Source of the DNA: JBBQZU01 sp041749535
GTDB taxonomy: Bacteria; Bacteroidota; Bacteroidia; Flavobacteriales_D; Cryomorphaceae
Direction: 5' to 3'
Assembly: GCA_041749535.1 (NCBI GenBank)
Contig: JBGTBE010000088.1
Location: 1 to 64,000, forward strand
Length of the DNA: 64,000 nucleotides
Part shown: positions 63,015-64,000 of the stretch, piece after piece
Position numbering within the stretch: the first letter of the stretch is position 1
Layout: each line of letters starts with the position of its first letter
Translations under genes and position numbers: made by a program
Notes under the pieces: generated by a model
Told to the model about the DNA's origin: nothing
What the model saw: only the letters and a program-made list of their open reading frames with translations
Database searches by the model: none

Positions 63015-63045
63015 TTGTTCAACTCAATACACGCAGCTATCTTTG
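63015..63045 (+). promoter_or_regulatory. Promoter of the universal stress protein gene
   Basis: TTG (63015-63017), 20 nt, TATCTTTG (63038-63045), a full match to the Bacteroidetes consensus, 32 bp before the ATG. Confidence 0.75.
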
Positions 63046-63077
63046 GTGAACGCTAAGCACTACAAACCACCTATGCA

Positions 63078-63905
63078 ATGAAAAAAATTATTGTCCCCAC
63101 CGACTTTTCTGAAGGAGCATTCAAAGCCCTTACCCACGCACTGCACTACGCTGAGAAGTTAGATTTTTCAGTGGAAGTAGTGCACGCCTTTATGATGCCC
63201 CCAACTGGCACAGCGGTTATGGTAGACATTACCGATGTGCTCAAAAAAAATGCGCTCGAAGAGATGGGGAAACTGCGAATACGAGTAGAAGCGCTTAAGC
63301 TAGCTCATAAAGTTGAGATACTTTATAAGGCAGAACACGGCAGTGTTGTTGATGTAATACGCCGGGCTTCTGCAGATGGTAAGCATACCGCCTTTATAGT
63401 AATGGGTACACAGGGTGCGAGTGGAATCACGGAAAAATGGCTTGGAAGCAATACTGCTTCAGCAGCTAGAAATGTGGACATACCATTGCTTGCAATTCCG
63501 GCTGACCGTGATTTTAAGAATCCTTCAAATATTTGTTTTTCCACAGATTTGAAGGAACTGAGTGATATAAAAGGGCTCAGCATTCTGGCCTTAATTTCAA
63601 AGGCATTCAATGCAAAAATCAAATTCCTGCACGTGCGTAAAAAAAATGAAACCAATGCTGAGAATGATGGGCACGCCTTTCGGGAACAGATAAATAAAGT
63701 GCTTTCTGAAGAAGATGTACACTATGCGTTCACATTGGATGAAAACGTGGCATCAGGAATTGCAGATGCCATCGATAAAGATGGAAGTGATATGCTTGTC
63801 CTTGCCAGACACGAATATGGTTTCTTTCAGAATTTGTTTCATAGCTCGGTTACACAGCAGGTTGTGAATGAGGCTGCACTGCCAGTTTTGGTTATAAAAG
63901 GATAG
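63078..63905 (+). CDS. Universal stress protein, tandem UspA domains
   Basis: A 275-residue cytoplasmic protein of two UspA domains (about 1-142 and 148-275). The first keeps the nucleotide-binding pattern GTQGASGITEKWLGSNTASAA (residues 113-133). The second is degenerate in this motif (LARHEYGFFQNLFHSSVTQQV). Such proteins bind ATP or AMP and act in stress survival. It is transcribed alone between two terminators. Confidence 0.93.
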   Translation: MKKIIVPTDFSEGAFKALTHALHYAEKLDFSVEVVHAFMMPPTGTAVMVDITDVLKKNALEEMGKLRIRVEALKLAHKVEILYKAEHGSVVDVIRRASADGKHTAFIVMGTQGASGITEKWLGSNTASAARNVDIPLLAIPADRDFKNPSNICFSTDLKELSDIKGLSILALISKAFNAKIKFLHVRKKNETNAENDGHAFREQINKVLSEEDVHYAFTLDENVASGIADAIDKDGSDMLVLARHEYGFFQNLFHSSVTQQVVNEAALPVLVIKG

Positions 63906-63925
63906 AAAAAGCGCAATAGAAGTCT

Positions 63926-63967
63926 AAAAAAAACAGAGAGAAGGTATCTGATGATTCCTTCTCTCTG
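63926..63967 (-). terminator. Terminator of a minus-strand gene beyond the right edge
   Basis: A perfect 11-bp stem CAGAGAGAAGG/CCTTCTCTCTG (63934-63944, 63957-63967). On the minus strand it is followed by seven or more T residues, so it ends a transcript entering from the right. Confidence 0.75.
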
Positions 63968-64000
63968 CTAAACATTAAACAAACTAAACATATTAGGCTA

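Overview
The window reads as chromosomal DNA of a member of the Bacteroidota, most likely Flavobacteriales. The evidence is type IX secretion system (T9SS) C-terminal sorting domains, a T9SS plug protein, nqrABCDEF, a gamma/tau subunit without the usual cysteine cluster, hardly any Shine-Dalgarno sequences, and promoters of the Bacteroidetes type (TTG, 19-21 nt, TAnnTTTG). I saw no tRNA, rRNA gene, CRISPR array, phage or intact insertion sequence. Gene density is high and most genes are housekeeping.

Layout. 1-7.6 kb: an unusual ligase cluster. On the minus strand lie a eukaryotic-type (GT3) glycogen synthase, an esterase, an ATP-grasp enzyme with a long Lys/Ala/Pro tail, a class I glutamine amidotransferase and a probable circularly permuted ATP-grasp protein. 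A further, partial ATP-grasp gene converges on them from the left edge. 7.8-11.6 kb: DUF3817 protein, dienelactone hydrolase lipoprotein, and feoA-feoB plus a 41-residue FeoB-associated Cys protein. 11.7-17.7 kb: nqrA-F. 17.9-24.6 kb: T9SS plug protein, apaG, a large propeller sensor kinase on the opposite strand, and pruA. 24.7-29 kb: DivIC/FtsB, LON-domain protein, two unknown proteins, SDR/DUF2867 protein. 29-33.7 kb: rpsF-rpsR-rplI divergent from dnaX, which overlaps an atypical pyruvate kinase. 34-40.2 kb: TPR kinase and NarL regulator, then a run with an isolated LuxR-type HTH and three exported proteins. 40.3-42.9 kb: MFS exporter, VOC protein and a small basic/acidic gene pair. 43-46.3 kb: polyamine operon (arginine decarboxylase, a ureohydrolase with altered metal ligands, deoxyhypusine synthase-like). 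46.3-47.2 kb: a gene-poor 0.9 kb with a decayed T9SS gene end, a 12-C tract and a candidate small RNA. 47.2-50.8 kb: two T9SS-exported proteins. 50.9-54.2 kb: two hemolysin III paralogues, a glycosyltransferase and an LpxH-like phosphoesterase. 54.4-56.5 kb: carotenoid desaturase and CruF. 57-64 kb: DPP IV, POT peptide transporter, exported thioredoxin, citrate synthase, universal stress protein.

How genes work together. NQR makes the sodium gradient. DPP IV and the POT carrier form a dipeptide release and uptake pair. SpeA and the deoxyhypusine synthase homologue point to polyamine chemistry, although the intervening ureohydrolase may not be catalytic. CruF and its partner desaturase point to a C40 hydroxycarotenoid of the saproxanthin/myxol kind.

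The strongest candidates for something undescribed are: (1) the ATP-grasp/amidotransferase cluster, with a ligase carrying an AT-hook-like motif and about 25 PKPKA-type repeats; (2) a roughly 78-nt minus-strand RNA gene near 47.0 kb, with its own promoter and terminator, whose 5' part contains 13 nt identical to the 3' end of 16S rRNA (the anti-Shine-Dalgarno region); and (3) the agmatinase homologue that has lost two metal ligands inside a polyamine operon.
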